This document shows, piece by piece, positions 38,089-47,193 of a stretch of DNA of 64,000 nucleotides. The stretch lies in contig NZ_RCCH01000010.1 of the NCBI RefSeq assembly GCF_003663945.1, positions 29,026 to 93,025 on the forward strand, in the 5' to 3' direction. This DNA comes from Lacinutrix venerupis (lineage in GTDB: Bacteria; Bacteroidota; Bacteroidia; Flavobacteriales; Flavobacteriaceae). Each line of letters opens with the position of its first letter. Position 1 is the first letter of the stretch. Both the position numbers and the translations under genes were made by a program. The notes below the pieces were generated by a model that was not told where the DNA came from, ran no database searches, and saw only the letters and a program-made list of their open reading frames with translations.

Positions 38089-39126
38089 TTAATCTCTTTC
38101 TAAATAAACTGCTGAAGCAGACGCTAAATCATTATTTAATACTGGTGTTAAATTTCCACCTGTACCAATATTGTTAAAAGCTAAAATTTTACCATTTGCA
38201 GCCTCTGCAATATAAACTGTTTCTGTTTCGTCATCGTAAGCAACATCTACAGGGTTTCCTAAAACAGTATTTGTTCCAGAAACTCTAATCTGGTCTGTTA
38301 CTGCTAATGTTCCGCTATCTGCTGTAGCATCTAACTTTGATGTAAAGTTATAAATAACATGAAAACCACCATCTGTAGCACTTGCAGCGTCTCCAATATC
38401 TGTTAACACAGCTGTATCTGTATCATCATCAAAAGTAATACCGTGAGTTCTTACAATACCTTCAACTGTAATTCTTTTAGTTGGTGCAACAATAGCGTCT
38501 GTATTGTTAGCTAAAAAGCCTTGAAATACTGCTAAATCTCCAGTAGCATCAACAATTGCATATAAATCTGAACCATTAAATACAATTCCCCAAAGTTTAA
38601 AACCTGTAGTAACTGTGTTTCTTAAAGAAAAAGAATTTCCGCTTTTTTCATAAATAAATAATCTTCCATCTGGTGTATTTGGATCTCCATCAACATCAGA
38701 ATTATCTGCTACTACATACATATTGTCGTTTACAGCTACTTCTCTTGGGCTATCCATGTCTGCAGTTCCTGCAACATCAACATCTACAGTTGTTCCAGAG
38801 GCTAATGTTGTAGCATTTGCAAAACCTTCTAAAGCTAAACTAGATCTAGATGCTTGGTAAACTGTATCTGTATCATCATCATAATAAATACCGTCTGCCA
38901 TTGTACTATTTGTAATTAACGTAGAAGCTGTAACATTAGATAAATCTGTTACATCATAAATATTTATATTTCCGTCTGCATTGTTTGAAGTAAAAAGTTT
39001 AACGGTTTCTGCATCTGGAATATTAATAACATTGTTATTGTCGTCGTCATCACTACAAGATGTAAATGTTAAAGATGTTAGAGCAAATAAGCTAAATAGT
39101 TGAATTGAATTTTTTAAAATTTTCAT
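38089..39126 (-). CDS. Lipoprotein with beta-propeller-like repeats
   Basis: 345 residues. The signal ends in a lipobox TFTSC with Cys24, followed by SDDDDNNN; an acidic stretch right after the cysteine is the known surface-export signal for Bacteroidetes lipoproteins. The mature part consists of repeated strands: DGIYYDDDTDTVYQA, VYIAEAANGKILAFN, GITFDDDTDTAVLTD, VAYDDETETVYIAE. This pattern of ~45-residue YxDDxTDTVYxA blades fits a six- or seven-bladed NHL/SMP-30-like propeller. Likely a binding scaffold on the cell surface. No partner gene is beside it. Confidence 0.8.
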   Translation of the reverse strand: MKILKNSIQLFSLFALTSLTFTSCSDDDDNNNVINIPDAETVKLFTSNNADGNINIYDVTDLSNVTASTLITNSTMADGIYYDDDTDTVYQASRSSLALEGFANATTLASGTTVDVDVAGTADMDSPREVAVNDNMYVVADNSDVDGDPNTPDGRLFIYEKSGNSFSLRNTVTTGFKLWGIVFNGSDLYAIVDATGDLAVFQGFLANNTDAIVAPTKRITVEGIVRTHGITFDDDTDTAVLTDIGDAASATDGGFHVIYNFTSKLDATADSGTLAVTDQIRVSGTNTVLGNPVDVAYDDETETVYIAEAANGKILAFNNIGTGGNLTPVLNNDLASASAVYLERD

Positions 39127-39532
39127 GTTTATTGGTTTTATTGTTATTTGGCTTTATTTACGAAGTTGTCAAACCTATGGTTTTATAATTCTATTTATTT
39201 AACCAATTCTTAACAGTTTAAACTTAAAAATCTTAAAGTTTACATAAAATTGAAGCTTATTATTAGGTAATATATAAGCCATATTTTAGAGAGAGATACA
39301 TAAAAAAATCTAGAAATATACTAGTAGAATGCAAAGAAAAAAGCTACTTTACATAGGTTAAGTAGCTTTTTTAAATCTTGTAGTAGGTAAATGTTTCTTT
39401 TTAGTGACTTGGGAAAGTTTACTTTATGTTTCATCCGCATACTACACGGAATTTATTCCAAATATTATACCAAAAATAATATTTTATTTAAATATGGAAT
39501 AAATTTTATTGAAAGAATATTATTTTTTTTAA
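39127..39532. other. Intergenic region with inverted repeats, no gene
   Basis: About 400 bases between a lipoprotein and the acyltransferase gene. It contains a strong hairpin at 39339-39372 and, further right, the inverted pair AATTTATTCC (39450 area) and GGAATAAATT (39496 area), which could fold 39447-39510 into a long AT-rich stem. No convincing gene or promoter was found; a short open frame on the plus strand starting at 39391 overlaps the acyltransferase gene and has poor composition. Confidence 0.4.
39339..39372 (-). terminator. Terminator-like hairpin downstream of the kds cluster
   Basis: Stem AAAAGCTACTT / AAGTAGCTTTT with a T run on either side; most likely ends the minus-strand acyltransferase transcript, although it lies 160 bases beyond its stop. 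Confidence 0.6.
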
Positions 39533-40081
39533 CTACGAATATTCTGGTTTCTTGCCATTTACGCCTTTATAAAAGCTATGCATAAATTTAAAATCATCTT
39601 CAATATTATCTGTAGGATAAAATGCTTCAGAAACTAAATTTTGCTTGTTTTCAAAATCAAGAGTAAACATGATTATTGGCACTCCAGCTGCTTTTGCAAT
39701 ATAGTAAAAACCTGTTCTCCACTCTTCTACTTTCTTTCTAGTTCCTTCTGGTGCAAAGGTTATTCTAAACTCATCGTGTTTATTAAATTCTTTAGCAATA
39801 GCTTCTACTTTATTTTCATTTGCACTTCTATTTAAAGGAACACCTCCAAGTGCTTTAAAAAAATAACCAAAAGGCCATATAAATAGCTCTTTTTTACCTA
39901 CAAAATTTGTTTTAACTCCAACAATTTTTCGCAATAAAACACCTATATAGAAATCGTGCCAACTAGTATGCGGCACTGCTATAATAACAGATTTTTTTAT
40001 AGTGTTTTTAGAGAAATTAGTATTGCCTACTATTTTCCATTTTAATATTTTAAAGTAAATAAATTTAGCTAGCCAACGCAT
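39533..40081 (-). CDS. PlsC-like acyltransferase
   Basis: 182 residues with the 1-acylglycerol-3-phosphate acyltransferase motifs: H-x4-D in PHTSWHDFYIG near residue 37 and the phosphate-binding FAPEGTRKK near 115, with the intermediate block GYFFKALGGVPLNRS. It starts with a short membrane-associating stretch. This is a shorter member than PlsC (~240) and lacks a second transmembrane helix. It would acylate a phospholipid or lipopolysaccharide precursor. It is the last gene of the minus-strand kds cluster, 1 base after the alcohol dehydrogenase gene, so cotranscription with that cluster is likely. Confidence 0.85.
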   Translation of the reverse strand: MRWLAKFIYFKILKWKIVGNTNFSKNTIKKSVIIAVPHTSWHDFYIGVLLRKIVGVKTNFVGKKELFIWPFGYFFKALGGVPLNRSANENKVEAIAKEFNKHDEFRITFAPEGTRKKVEEWRTGFYYIAKAAGVPIIMFTLDFENKQNLVSEAFYPTDNIEDDFKFMHSFYKGVNGKKPEYS

Positions 40082-40082
40082 A

Positions 40083-41165
40083 TTACATTTTTTGGTAAAG
40101 CGTTCTAAGTTTATCTCTAGTAATTACTTTTTTCCATTGTTTCCCTATTGCATTTTCCCATAATGGTTCTAAACTAAGGGCTACATCAATCATGATATTA
40201 AATTCTTTATCCGAAAGGTTTTTACATATTCCTTGAGGAAGCTTAATATTATGCTTTGCTTTCATTTCTTTAAACATAGCAACGCCATCAGGATAATATT
40301 CCTCTAAATGATCAAAAACAATACAGTTTCCAATACCGTGCTTTACACCTAATAAATAGCCTAAACCATAACTTAAAGCATGTGCAACACCTACTTGAGA
40401 ATAAGCTATACTCATACCTCCATGCCAGCTAGCCATCATTAATTTATCTTGGCTATCTTCCTCACTTAATGTATCTTCTAAAAAAATCTCTTTACAAAGC
40501 GAGAATGCTTTTTCTCCGTAAGTCTGGCTAAAAGAATTTAAATATGTTCCATTAAGCGATTCTACACAATGTACAAAACAGTCCATTCCTGTAAAAAACC
40601 ATTGGTCTTTAGGAACATCTTTAGTTAATTCTGGATCTAAAATAACTTGATCGAATGGCGTAAAATCACTATTTATACCAAGTTTTCTTTCTGGTCCTGT
40701 TAAAATTGTGGTTCTTGAAACCTCTGCTCCTGTTCCAGATATAGTTGGAATACCTACGTGATATATTGCTGGATTCTTTACAAGATCCCAACCTTGATAA
40801 TTTTTAGATTCGCCTGGATTTGTAAGCATAATGGATACAGCTTTTGCTATATCTAAAACGCTACCTCCTCCAATACCAATAATTCCAGATGGTAACTCTT
40901 TATAATCTAAAATAATTTGTTCTACTAGTTGGTCTATTTGCGATGTTTCTGGTTCTTTTGCAGTAGAGACATATATCACTTTATCATCATAAGACAATGG
41001 AATTCTTGAGGTTAACCATGCGTTACCTTTAAAAACATCGTCTACAAAATATATAAATGGAGCTTTAGTGCTTAATCGTTTAGGTGATAGAATTTCTTCT
41101 ATTTGATTAAAACTGCCTCGTCCAAATATTACTCTGGACACCATTGGAAAATTTTTATAAATCAT
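40083..41165 (-). CDS. KdnB-like iron-containing alcohol dehydrogenase (Kdo 8-oxidase candidate)
   Basis: 360 residues. Iron-containing alcohol dehydrogenase of the KdnB type: the start VSRVIFGRGSFNQIEEIL, the NAD region GIIGIGGGSVLDIAKAVS and ISGTGAEVSRTTIL, and metal ligands in MDCFVHCVE and GVAHALSYGLGYLLGVKHG. KdnB of Shewanella oxidises C8 of Kdo as the first step to 8-amino-3,8-dideoxy-Kdo, with the aminotransferase KdnA second. The neighbour kdsB (CMP-Kdo synthetase) and identical length support that role here. No KdnA-like gene is in the window. The similarity to KdnB is from memory and was not aligned; a general alcohol dehydrogenase is the alternative. Confidence 0.75.
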   Translation of the reverse strand: MIYKNFPMVSRVIFGRGSFNQIEEILSPKRLSTKAPFIYFVDDVFKGNAWLTSRIPLSYDDKVIYVSTAKEPETSQIDQLVEQIILDYKELPSGIIGIGGGSVLDIAKAVSIMLTNPGESKNYQGWDLVKNPAIYHVGIPTISGTGAEVSRTTILTGPERKLGINSDFTPFDQVILDPELTKDVPKDQWFFTGMDCFVHCVESLNGTYLNSFSQTYGEKAFSLCKEIFLEDTLSEEDSQDKLMMASWHGGMSIAYSQVGVAHALSYGLGYLLGVKHGIGNCIVFDHLEEYYPDGVAMFKEMKAKHNIKLPQGICKNLSDKEFNIMIDVALSLEPLWENAIGKQWKKVITRDKLRTLYQKM

Positions 41166-41198
41166 TGACTTTTTTGTTAGTCTTAGTTTGTAAAGTTA

Positions 41199-41816
41199 TT
41201 ACTTATTTAAATTTTTCTGAAACATTTCTGAAAATAAACTTAAATGATACCCATCTACTAACGCATGGTTTACATTTATTGCTACATTCATAATTTTATT
41301 ATTATTTGTTTCTTTTACTTTGCCAAAGGCTAATTTTGGTACAGATTCTAATAAACCTGAAACAGGTTCTTTATGTCCTGAAAAGTCAGACCATGGTATT
41401 GCAGAGCAATGAATACAGTCTAATCCATTTTTGGGAGGAAATAAATTATTAGAGTTTTCTATTCTATTTTTTTCAGCTTCAAAATTTAGTAAAAAGGTTT
41501 CTAAATTTTCGCTATAATCTATAAACGAAAATCCAAATGTTTTATTCTTTCTAATAATAGTTGCTGATGCATGAATGGTATTATAAACCATTACTTTATC
41601 ATTTAAAATTCTATATTTTAAATTTTCTACACTATTAATTGCTTGCATACAAGCGTGTAAATAGGTGCCAAAAAAACTTATTTTATTGTCTTTAGCAAAT
41701 TGATATGTTTTTGTAACATTAAATGGAATAGTAATTCCAAAATAAGGATCTTTCAAATTCGAAAAATGCTCATAATGTTGTTTTCTATCCCAAGTATTTA
41801 TATCTAACTCTTTCAA
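41199..41816 (-). CDS. CAT-like acyltransferase
   Basis: 205 residues of the chloramphenicol acetyltransferase (trimeric CAT) fold. The catalytic block is VNVNHALVDGYHLSLF near residue 180: the histidine is in HxxxDG, but the first histidine of the classic HHxxxDG is Asn. PWSDFSGHKEPV and KTYQFAKDNKISFFGTYLHA also fit the family. Proteins like this in Bacteroidetes are common and do not usually give chloramphenicol resistance. Position between a HAD phosphatase and a KdnB-like oxidase suggests acylation of a sugar or lipid precursor. It is 2 bases from the HAD gene. Confidence 0.78.
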   Translation of the reverse strand: MKELDINTWDRKQHYEHFSNLKDPYFGITIPFNVTKTYQFAKDNKISFFGTYLHACMQAINSVENLKYRILNDKVMVYNTIHASATIIRKNKTFGFSFIDYSENLETFLLNFEAEKNRIENSNNLFPPKNGLDCIHCSAIPWSDFSGHKEPVSGLLESVPKLAFGKVKETNNNKIMNVAINVNHALVDGYHLSLFSEMFQKNLNK

Positions 41817-41818
41817 AT

Positions 41819-42523
41819 TTATTGTAATATTTTTGGTAGCTGCAATAAACTCTCTAAAGTTTTATATGCTTTACCATTGGTTTCGTTTTCTTCTACTTGC
41901 TCATGAATCCAAGTAGTATGAAAAGGAATATGTACAGCCTTTGCGTTTAGGTTTACTAACGGTAGTATATCAGATTTTAATGAGTTTCCAACCATTAAAA
42001 ACTCTTCTGGTTTTATATCTAAGTGTTGTAATAACTTTTTATAATTTTCTTCTTTTTTATCGCTTAATACTTCTATATGATGAAAATAATCTAACAATCC
42101 AGATTTTTCAAGCTTTCTTTCTTGGTCTAATAAATCGCCTTTAGTAGCAACAATTAGTTTATATTTTTTTGATAGTTGTTTAAGCACATCTTCTACTCCA
42201 TCTAATAATTCTACAGGCTTATTAATCATAGATTTTCCAATCTCTAATATTTTACTTATAGTTTCATTAGATACTGTATTGTTAGATAATTCTAAAGCCA
42301 TTTCTACCATAGATAAAACAAATCCTTTTACTCCATAGCCATAAACAGGAAGGTTTTTTATTTCCATTTTAAATAGCTCTTGATCTATTTTATTTTCGGT
42401 TTCAAACTTATTTAACAACTTAGCAAATTGACTTTCGGCATCACGAAAATAAGTTTCGTTTACCCAAAGTGTATCGTCTGCATCAAAACCTATAACTTTT
42501 ATGTTACTGTAATCTATTTCCAA
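41819..42523 (-). CDS. HAD-family hydrolase
   Basis: 234 residues. Class I HAD phosphatase: motif [14 protein letters not shown] (D-x-D-x-T), motif II VATKGD, motif III Lys in [11 protein letters not shown], motif [16 protein letters not shown]. The nucleophile is D14. A phosphatase that removes phosphate from a small phosphorylated metabolite, perhaps Kdo 8-phosphate or a related sugar; that is inference from the neighbour kdsB. Its first 10 bases overlap the end of kdsB. KdsC proper is usually ~180 residues with a different cap, so it is not named kdsC. Confidence 0.82.
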   Translation of the reverse strand: MEIDYSNIKVIGFDADDTLWVNETYFRDAESQFAKLLNKFETENKIDQELFKMEIKNLPVYGYGVKGFVLSMVEMALELSNNTVSNETISKILEIGKSMINKPVELLDGVEDVLKQLSKKYKLIVATKGDLLDQERKLEKSGLLDYFHHIEVLSDKKEENYKKLLQHLDIKPEEFLMVGNSLKSDILPLVNLNAKAVHIPFHTTWIHEQVEENETNGKAYKTLESLLQLPKILQ

Positions 42524-43242
42524 AATTTATTAGCTTTTTCTAAATCTTCTGGAGTATCTATTTCTATTCCTTGAACATTTGTTTCTACCATTTTTATACG
42601 CTTTCCGTATTCTAAATATCTTAATTGCTCTAGTTTTTCTGAAGCTTCTAAAACTTGCATTGGTAATCTATAAAAATCAAGAATGGCTTGTTTTCTAAAG
42701 GCATAAACTCCTTTATGCTTATAATATTTTACATCAACATTTTTATCTCTTGGATATGGAATTGGGCTTCGTGAAAAATAGAGCGCAAAATTAAATTGGT
42801 CGATTACTACTTTTACTGTGTTTGGGTTTTTAATTTCTTCTTCATCTTGAATATGAACCATTAAAGAAGCTAAATCTACTTCTTTTTTAGGATCTTCTTT
42901 AAAAACTTGAATAAGCTTAACAAGCGATTTTTTATCTGTAAAAGGCTCATCTCCTTGTACATTTATAATAACATCTACATCTAAAAACTCGACTGCTTCA
43001 GCTATTCTATCGCTTCCGCATTCGTGTTCTTTTTTGCTCATCATCACCTTTCCGCCAATATCTTTAATTTCTTTAAAAATAATTTCGCTATCTGTTACTA
43101 CAACAACATCATCAAACAGTTGTGTAGCCACTGTTGCCTCATAAGTTCTAGTAATAACAGGTTTTCCTTTTAAATCTTGCATAAGTTTACCTGGAAAACG
43201 AGAAGCACTGTAACGTGCAGGAATCATTGCGATTATTTTCAT
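42514..43242 (-). CDS. kdsB: 3-deoxy-manno-octulosonate cytidylyltransferase
   Basis: 242 residues, standard size. Activates Kdo with CTP to CMP-Kdo for lipopolysaccharide inner core. Motifs: [19 protein letters not shown] (CTP loop) at the start, [20 protein letters not shown] (metal-binding Asp), and [15 protein letters not shown] (here [12 protein letters not shown]). First gene of the minus-strand cluster: kdsB, HAD, CAT-like, KdnB-like, PlsC-like. The Shewanella homologue also accepts 8-amino-Kdo, so the KdnB-like neighbour fits. Confidence 0.95.
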   Translation of the reverse strand: MKIIAMIPARYSASRFPGKLMQDLKGKPVITRTYEATVATQLFDDVVVVTDSEIIFKEIKDIGGKVMMSKKEHECGSDRIAEAVEFLDVDVIINVQGDEPFTDKKSLVKLIQVFKEDPKKEVDLASLMVHIQDEEEIKNPNTVKVVIDQFNFALYFSRSPIPYPRDKNVDVKYYKHKGVYAFRKQAILDFYRLPMQVLEASEKLEQLRYLEYGKRIKMVETNVQGIEIDTPEDLEKANKFWK

Positions 43243-43303
43243 TTTTTAACCTGAGTTTTTAGCGGAATTATTAATAGTCAAAAATATAATTTTTAAACTG
43301 AAT

Positions 43304-43867
43304 TTATGCCTTGCGAGTTTTAAACTTTTTATAAAACCTAAATATAACTGCAACTATAATAATAACAAGAAATATTGCTATAACAGGAAACACTATTGAA
43401 ATCGCAGACATTACAACAGCTGTTCCTGTTTCTACAGTCGAAACTACAGGATTTGCAACACCGCCTGTTGTTGCTGTAGATGTCAATCTGGCTGCACCAG
43501 ATGTACCTGCAACTGCTGCTGCCGTTCCTCCTCCTGCTATTATGGCTAAAGCCCAAGTTACCACCGGACTTAAATCTGCAACAGTAGATACCATAACTGC
43601 TGTTCCTGCAATGGCAGCTAAAGGAATTGCTACAGAATCTAGTAAATTATCTACATAAGGAATGTAATATGCACAAATTTCTACCACTGTGGCTACTCCT
43701 AAAACTATTAAAGCAGATAAACTACCTATCCATTGCCAAGATTCGTTTAACTCCCAACCGCCTAAATACGCTGTTAAACTTAGTGCAAATAAAGGAACAA
43801 ATACTCGAAAACCAACAGATGCTGCTAAACCTATGCCTAAACAAATACTAATTATTGTTTCGCTCAT
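43304..43867 (-). CDS. DUF4126 membrane protein
   Basis: 187 residues, integral membrane protein with about four to five helices: ISICLGIGLAASVGFRVFVPLF (~4-26), WIGSLSALIVLGVATVVEIC (~46-66), SVAIPLAAIAGTAVM (~76-95), a central Gly/Ala/Thr-rich segment (GGGTAAAVAGTSGAARLTST) and a final hydrophobic stretch (AISIVFPVIAIFLVIIIVAVIF). The pattern and the KKFKTRK tail match DUF4126. Function not known. Its first 20 bases overlap the end of the small membrane protein gene upstream. Confidence 0.82.
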   Translation of the reverse strand: MSETIISICLGIGLAASVGFRVFVPLFALSLTAYLGGWELNESWQWIGSLSALIVLGVATVVEICAYYIPYVDNLLDSVAIPLAAIAGTAVMVSTVADLSPVVTWALAIIAGGGTAAAVAGTSGAARLTSTATTGGVANPVVSTVETGTAVVMSAISIVFPVIAIFLVIIIVAVIFRFYKKFKTRKA

Positions 43868-44072
43868 TTTCTTTAATTTTATTTAAATATTTCTTGTTTG
43901 CTAGGTGCATTATAAAACCATATAACAAACCACCTATTAACCATATAATAATTCGTTTTGGAAAGTTTCTCCAAATAAAATCGTGGTTTAAAAAATCGAA
44001 TAAGCTAGAGAAAACAAGCATAATAATTCCAAAAAATATTCCTTCTATAATCCAGTGCTGTCGCTTTTTCAT
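43848..44072 (-). CDS. Small two-helix membrane protein
   Basis: 74 residues with two hydrophobic helices (GIFFGIIMLVFSSLFDF ~11-27 and IIIWLIGGLLYGFIMHLA ~41-58) and a charged tail. No family recognised. It is 30 bases after the helicase gene and overlaps the DUF4126 gene by 20 bases, so it is likely expressed in that unit. The hydrophobic pattern, positive start MKKRQ and tight packing support a real gene. Confidence 0.65.
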   Translation of the reverse strand: MKKRQHWIIEGIFFGIIMLVFSSLFDFLNHDFIWRNFPKRIIIWLIGGLLYGFIMHLANKKYLNKIKENERNNN

Positions 44073-44102
44073 AAAACCTCTTTGTATTAAAGATAAAACT
44101 AT

Positions 44103-45530
44103 TTATTCAGCTTCAAAAAAATCATCTTTAAAACCTATTAAGTATAATTTTTCTTGTGCTCTTGTTACTGCGGTATATAGCCAACGTAAATAATCTCGAT
44201 TTATACCTTCTGGTAAATAAGGTTGTTCTACAAATACAGTATTCCATTGTCCACCTTGTGATTTATGACATGTTATAGCATAAGAGAACTTTACCTGCAA
44301 TGCATTAAAATGGTTGTTACCTTTTATTTTTAAATACTTTTTATACTTACTGGTTTCATCTTCATAATCTTTTTGTATTTCTTGATATAAGCGATTAGAA
44401 TCTTCATATGGTAAAGAAGGTGTTTCTGCAGAAATAGTATCTAATAACAAAACGGTTTCTAAAGGTCTCATTTTTGGGTAATCAACCATACGTATTTTAA
44501 CTTCGGCAAACCTAAAACCATATAACTCTTTAATACTAAAAATTTCTAGAACCTCTATAATATCTCCATTTGCAATAAATCCTGCTTCACTAGTAGGCTT
44601 TAACCAAAAATAATTATTTTTAACTACCATAAGATAATCTCCGGCAGATAATTCGTTTTCATTAAATAGAATACGACTACGTATTTGCTGGTTATATAAA
44701 TTAGCTCTTTTATTACTGCGTACAATAATTGCCATTTCTTCGTTACCTAATGTACTATAGGCTTCGTTAATAGCATCCATTATATCGTAACCATCAACAA
44801 GTCTTACAATATCTGGAAAACCTTTTATGTTAAATTTAAAACTTTCAAAAAAAGAACTAGCAATGGTTTCTCTTAATAATGTTGCGTTTTCTAAAATTCC
44901 AGAATCTTGACCTTGACGCATAACCTCGTCAAGTTCGATTTTAGTTACTTCTTTATTGTAGCTTAAACTTAATATGTTTTCGTCTAAAGCTGGACTAATA
45001 TCAAGTTTAACCGGTGGTAATTGTGCTGTATCTCCAATTAAAAGCAATTTACATTTATGACCTTGATAAACATATTGCATTAAATCGTCTAGTAAGGAGC
45101 CATTGGCATAAAGTTTAGAGTCTGAAGGTGCATCTGGAATCATAGATGCTTCATCTACAATAAAAATGGTGTCTTTATGCTTATTTGGTTGCAATACAAA
45201 CTTTACACCACCACCTTTATCCTTTTTAGGAAAATATATTTTTTTATGTATTGTAAAGGCTTCTTTTTTAGAATAATTACTAATAACTTTTGCTGCTCTA
45301 CCCGTTGGTGCCATTAGGACTGCACTTTTTTTTGCTTTCCATAAATTATTAACTATTGTGCCAATTACAGTAGTTTTTCCTGTTCCAGCATAACCTTTTA
45401 ACAAAAAGACATCATTATTATTATTTTTAAAAATAAATTCAGAAAGTTGTAATAATAATATATCTTGCTTCGCTGTTGGTGAAAACGGAAATTGCTGTTT
45501 TATAAGGGAATAAAATTGAGAAGACGTCAT
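44103..45530 (-). CDS. RecD/Pif1-like superfamily 1 DNA helicase
   Basis: 475 residues. SF1B-type helicase: Walker A LLKGYAGTGKTTVIG (~37-47), motif II TIFIVDEASMIPD, motif III LLLIGDTAQLPPVK, the C-terminal UvrD_C_2 domain with VKFSYAITCHKSQGGQWNTVFVE split here as FSYAITCHKSQG and WNTVFVE, and final YTAVTRAQEKLYLIG. It unwinds DNA 5'->3' by family. It lacks the RecB/RecC partners, and no exonuclease domain is fused. It is shorter than RecD2 (~740) and resembles Dda/Pif1-like helicases. It heads the minus-strand pair with the two small membrane proteins. Confidence 0.88.
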   Translation of the reverse strand: MTSSQFYSLIKQQFPFSPTAKQDILLLQLSEFIFKNNNNDVFLLKGYAGTGKTTVIGTIVNNLWKAKKSAVLMAPTGRAAKVISNYSKKEAFTIHKKIYFPKKDKGGGVKFVLQPNKHKDTIFIVDEASMIPDAPSDSKLYANGSLLDDLMQYVYQGHKCKLLLIGDTAQLPPVKLDISPALDENILSLSYNKEVTKIELDEVMRQGQDSGILENATLLRETIASSFFESFKFNIKGFPDIVRLVDGYDIMDAINEAYSTLGNEEMAIIVRSNKRANLYNQQIRSRILFNENELSAGDYLMVVKNNYFWLKPTSEAGFIANGDIIEVLEIFSIKELYGFRFAEVKIRMVDYPKMRPLETVLLLDTISAETPSLPYEDSNRLYQEIQKDYEDETSKYKKYLKIKGNNHFNALQVKFSYAITCHKSQGGQWNTVFVEQPYLPEGINRDYLRWLYTAVTRAQEKLYLIGFKDDFFEAE

Positions 45531-45612
45531 TAAGCTAATTAAGAATTTAAGAATAATTCAAATATATAAATGATTTTTACTCTTATTGGTTTTTACGAAC
45601 AAAAAAAAATTG

Positions 45613-45620
45613 TAGATTTG
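45613..45620 (+). promoter_or_regulatory. -7 box (TAGATTTG) for the pseudopilin-like gene
   Basis: Perfect TAnnTTTG match 34 bases before the ATG. A TTG at 45586-45588 is 24 bases upstream, slightly too far for a normal -33. Confidence 0.4.
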
Positions 45621-45653
45621 CGATAGACCATTAACTAAATAAATTAAAAAATT

Positions 45654-46388
45654 ATGATAATAATTGCTGTAATAGTTGTAATTCTTCTAACTGTTGGAAT
45701 TGTTTGGGCAATAGACAAGTTTGTTCCTGTAAAATTAAAAACACCATTAACCATTTTACTTTGGATAGGAATTTTTGCTTTAGGTTACATAACCTTTAAC
45801 TCTGTATATGATGAAATTAAATTTCACAACATTAAACAAGACCGCTATGCTGCAGTAATTAAAAACCTAGTAGACATTAGAGATTCGGAATTAGCATATA
45901 AAGAAGTAAATGGAAAATTTACAGGCGATTTTAACGAATTAGTAAGCTTTATAGAAACTGGCAAATTTGCAATTATAGAACGTAGAGATTCTACAGTTAT
46001 AGATGAAGAAAAAACAAAAGCTTATGGTGGAATTAAGTACACTAAAGAAATTACTATTACAGATACTTTAAATTTTGTTTCGGTTAAAGATTCTTTATTT
46101 AAAACTTCTACACGATATAAAACAATGATTAATATTCCTTATGCTAAAGAAGGTACTAAGTTTACTTTAAAAGCTGGAGAAGTTGGAGAAGATGACAAAA
46201 AACTTCCAGTATTTGAAGCTGTAGCTTGGAAAAAAGATATTTTATACGATCAACCAAAAGATTTAATTAGAAAAGAAGAAAACGCTTTCTCTGTTGAAGA
46301 AATTAATGGTGATGCCATTAGAATTGGTTCTATGGAAGAAGTAAAAGTTAATGGAAACTGGCCAAAAGTTTATGATCCAACAAACTAA
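45654..46388 (+). CDS. Membrane-anchored protein of unknown function
   Basis: 244 residues. One or two N-terminal hydrophobic helices (IIAVIVVILLTVGIVWAI ~3-20 and TPLTILLWIGIFALGYITF ~31-49) precede a soluble domain (~55-244) that starts with a long helix (YAAVIKNLVDIRDSELAYKEVNGKFTGDFNELVSFI). This helix plus the following strands looks like a pilin-like fold (type II secretion pseudopilin-like), but no prepilin cleavage motif is seen. First of a row with DUF3822 and rsmD; the next gene overlaps its end. Confidence 0.72.
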   Translation: MIIIAVIVVILLTVGIVWAIDKFVPVKLKTPLTILLWIGIFALGYITFNSVYDEIKFHNIKQDRYAAVIKNLVDIRDSELAYKEVNGKFTGDFNELVSFIETGKFAIIERRDSTVIDEEKTKAYGGIKYTKEITITDTLNFVSVKDSLFKTSTRYKTMINIPYAKEGTKFTLKAGEVGEDDKKLPVFEAVAWKKDILYDQPKDLIRKEENAFSVEEINGDAIRIGSMEEVKVNGNWPKVYDPTN

Positions 46389-47193
46389 TAACAGTAACCA
46401 AATATCACATAAAGCATTGTCCATTCAAATAAGTTTGAATGGACTTTCTTTTTGTATTATAAACACTCACGACTATTCGGTATTAAAAATTGAACATGAA
46501 GTTTTTAATAAAAAAATTACACCTTTTGAATTATTAGATACTATTAAACACAGTTTTAATACTAAAACGTGGTTAGACGACACTTTTAATACTGTACAAG
46601 TAATTCATGAAAATGAATTGTCTACACTAGTACCTAAACCTTTGTTTAATGAAGAAGCAATTGCAGATTACTTAAAACTAAACTCTAAAATTCTTAAAAC
46701 AGACTTTATAACCTTCGATACCATTTCTGTAAACGATTCTGTTAACGTTTATGTACCTTACGTAAACGTAAACAACTACATTTACGAGCGTTTTGGAGAT
46801 TTTACATACAAGCACTACTCTACTATTTTAGTTGAGCAGATTTTAGCTCAAGAAAAAAATGCAAATAACAATAAAATGTACATTCATGTAAGTGAAACTC
46901 ATTTTGAAATTATTGTTACAAAAAAAGGTAATTTAGAGCTTTACAACACTTTCGAATACCAAACTGCTGAAGATTTTATTTATTATGTACTTTTTACTGC
47001 AGAGCAATTAAAACTTAATCCAGAAGTTATTGAAACAGTATTATTAGGTACTATTTTTAAAGACGATGCACTTTACAACATACTATATAAATACATTAGG
47101 CATGTAAATTTTGGTAGCCGAAAAGAAGACATAATAACAACTAAAGACATTAAAAATAACCACTCACATTTCACACTTTTAACACGATTTTAA
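46372..47193 (+). CDS. DUF3822 family protein
   Basis: 273 residues from the ATG at 46372; an earlier ATG at 46351 would extend it by seven codons into the previous gene. It resembles DUF3822 (ISLNGLSFCIINTHDYSVLK at the start, YVPYVNVNNYIYERFGDFTY, and the late LGTIFKDDALYNILYKYIRHVNFG), a Bacteroidetes family with an actin-like/FGGY fold prediction and no known function. It abuts rsmD without a gap (rsmD starts on the base after its stop), as is common for this family. Confidence 0.82.
   Translation: MIQQTNNSNQISHKALSIQISLNGLSFCIINTHDYSVLKIEHEVFNKKITPFELLDTIKHSFNTKTWLDDTFNTVQVIHENELSTLVPKPLFNEEAIADYLKLNSKILKTDFITFDTISVNDSVNVYVPYVNVNNYIYERFGDFTYKHYSTILVEQILAQEKNANNNKMYIHVSETHFEIIVTKKGNLELYNTFEYQTAEDFIYYVLFTAEQLKLNPEVIETVLLGTIFKDDALYNILYKYIRHVNFGSRKEDIITTKDIKNNHSHFTLLTRF

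Noticed and set aside
39391..39585. 64-codon plus-strand frame
   Set aside because: Runs into the acyltransferase gene on the other strand and has no promoter or domain.
41199..41816. Chloramphenicol resistance gene
   Set aside because: The CAT-like fold is there, but the catalytic HH is NH and the context is a lipopolysaccharide cluster.
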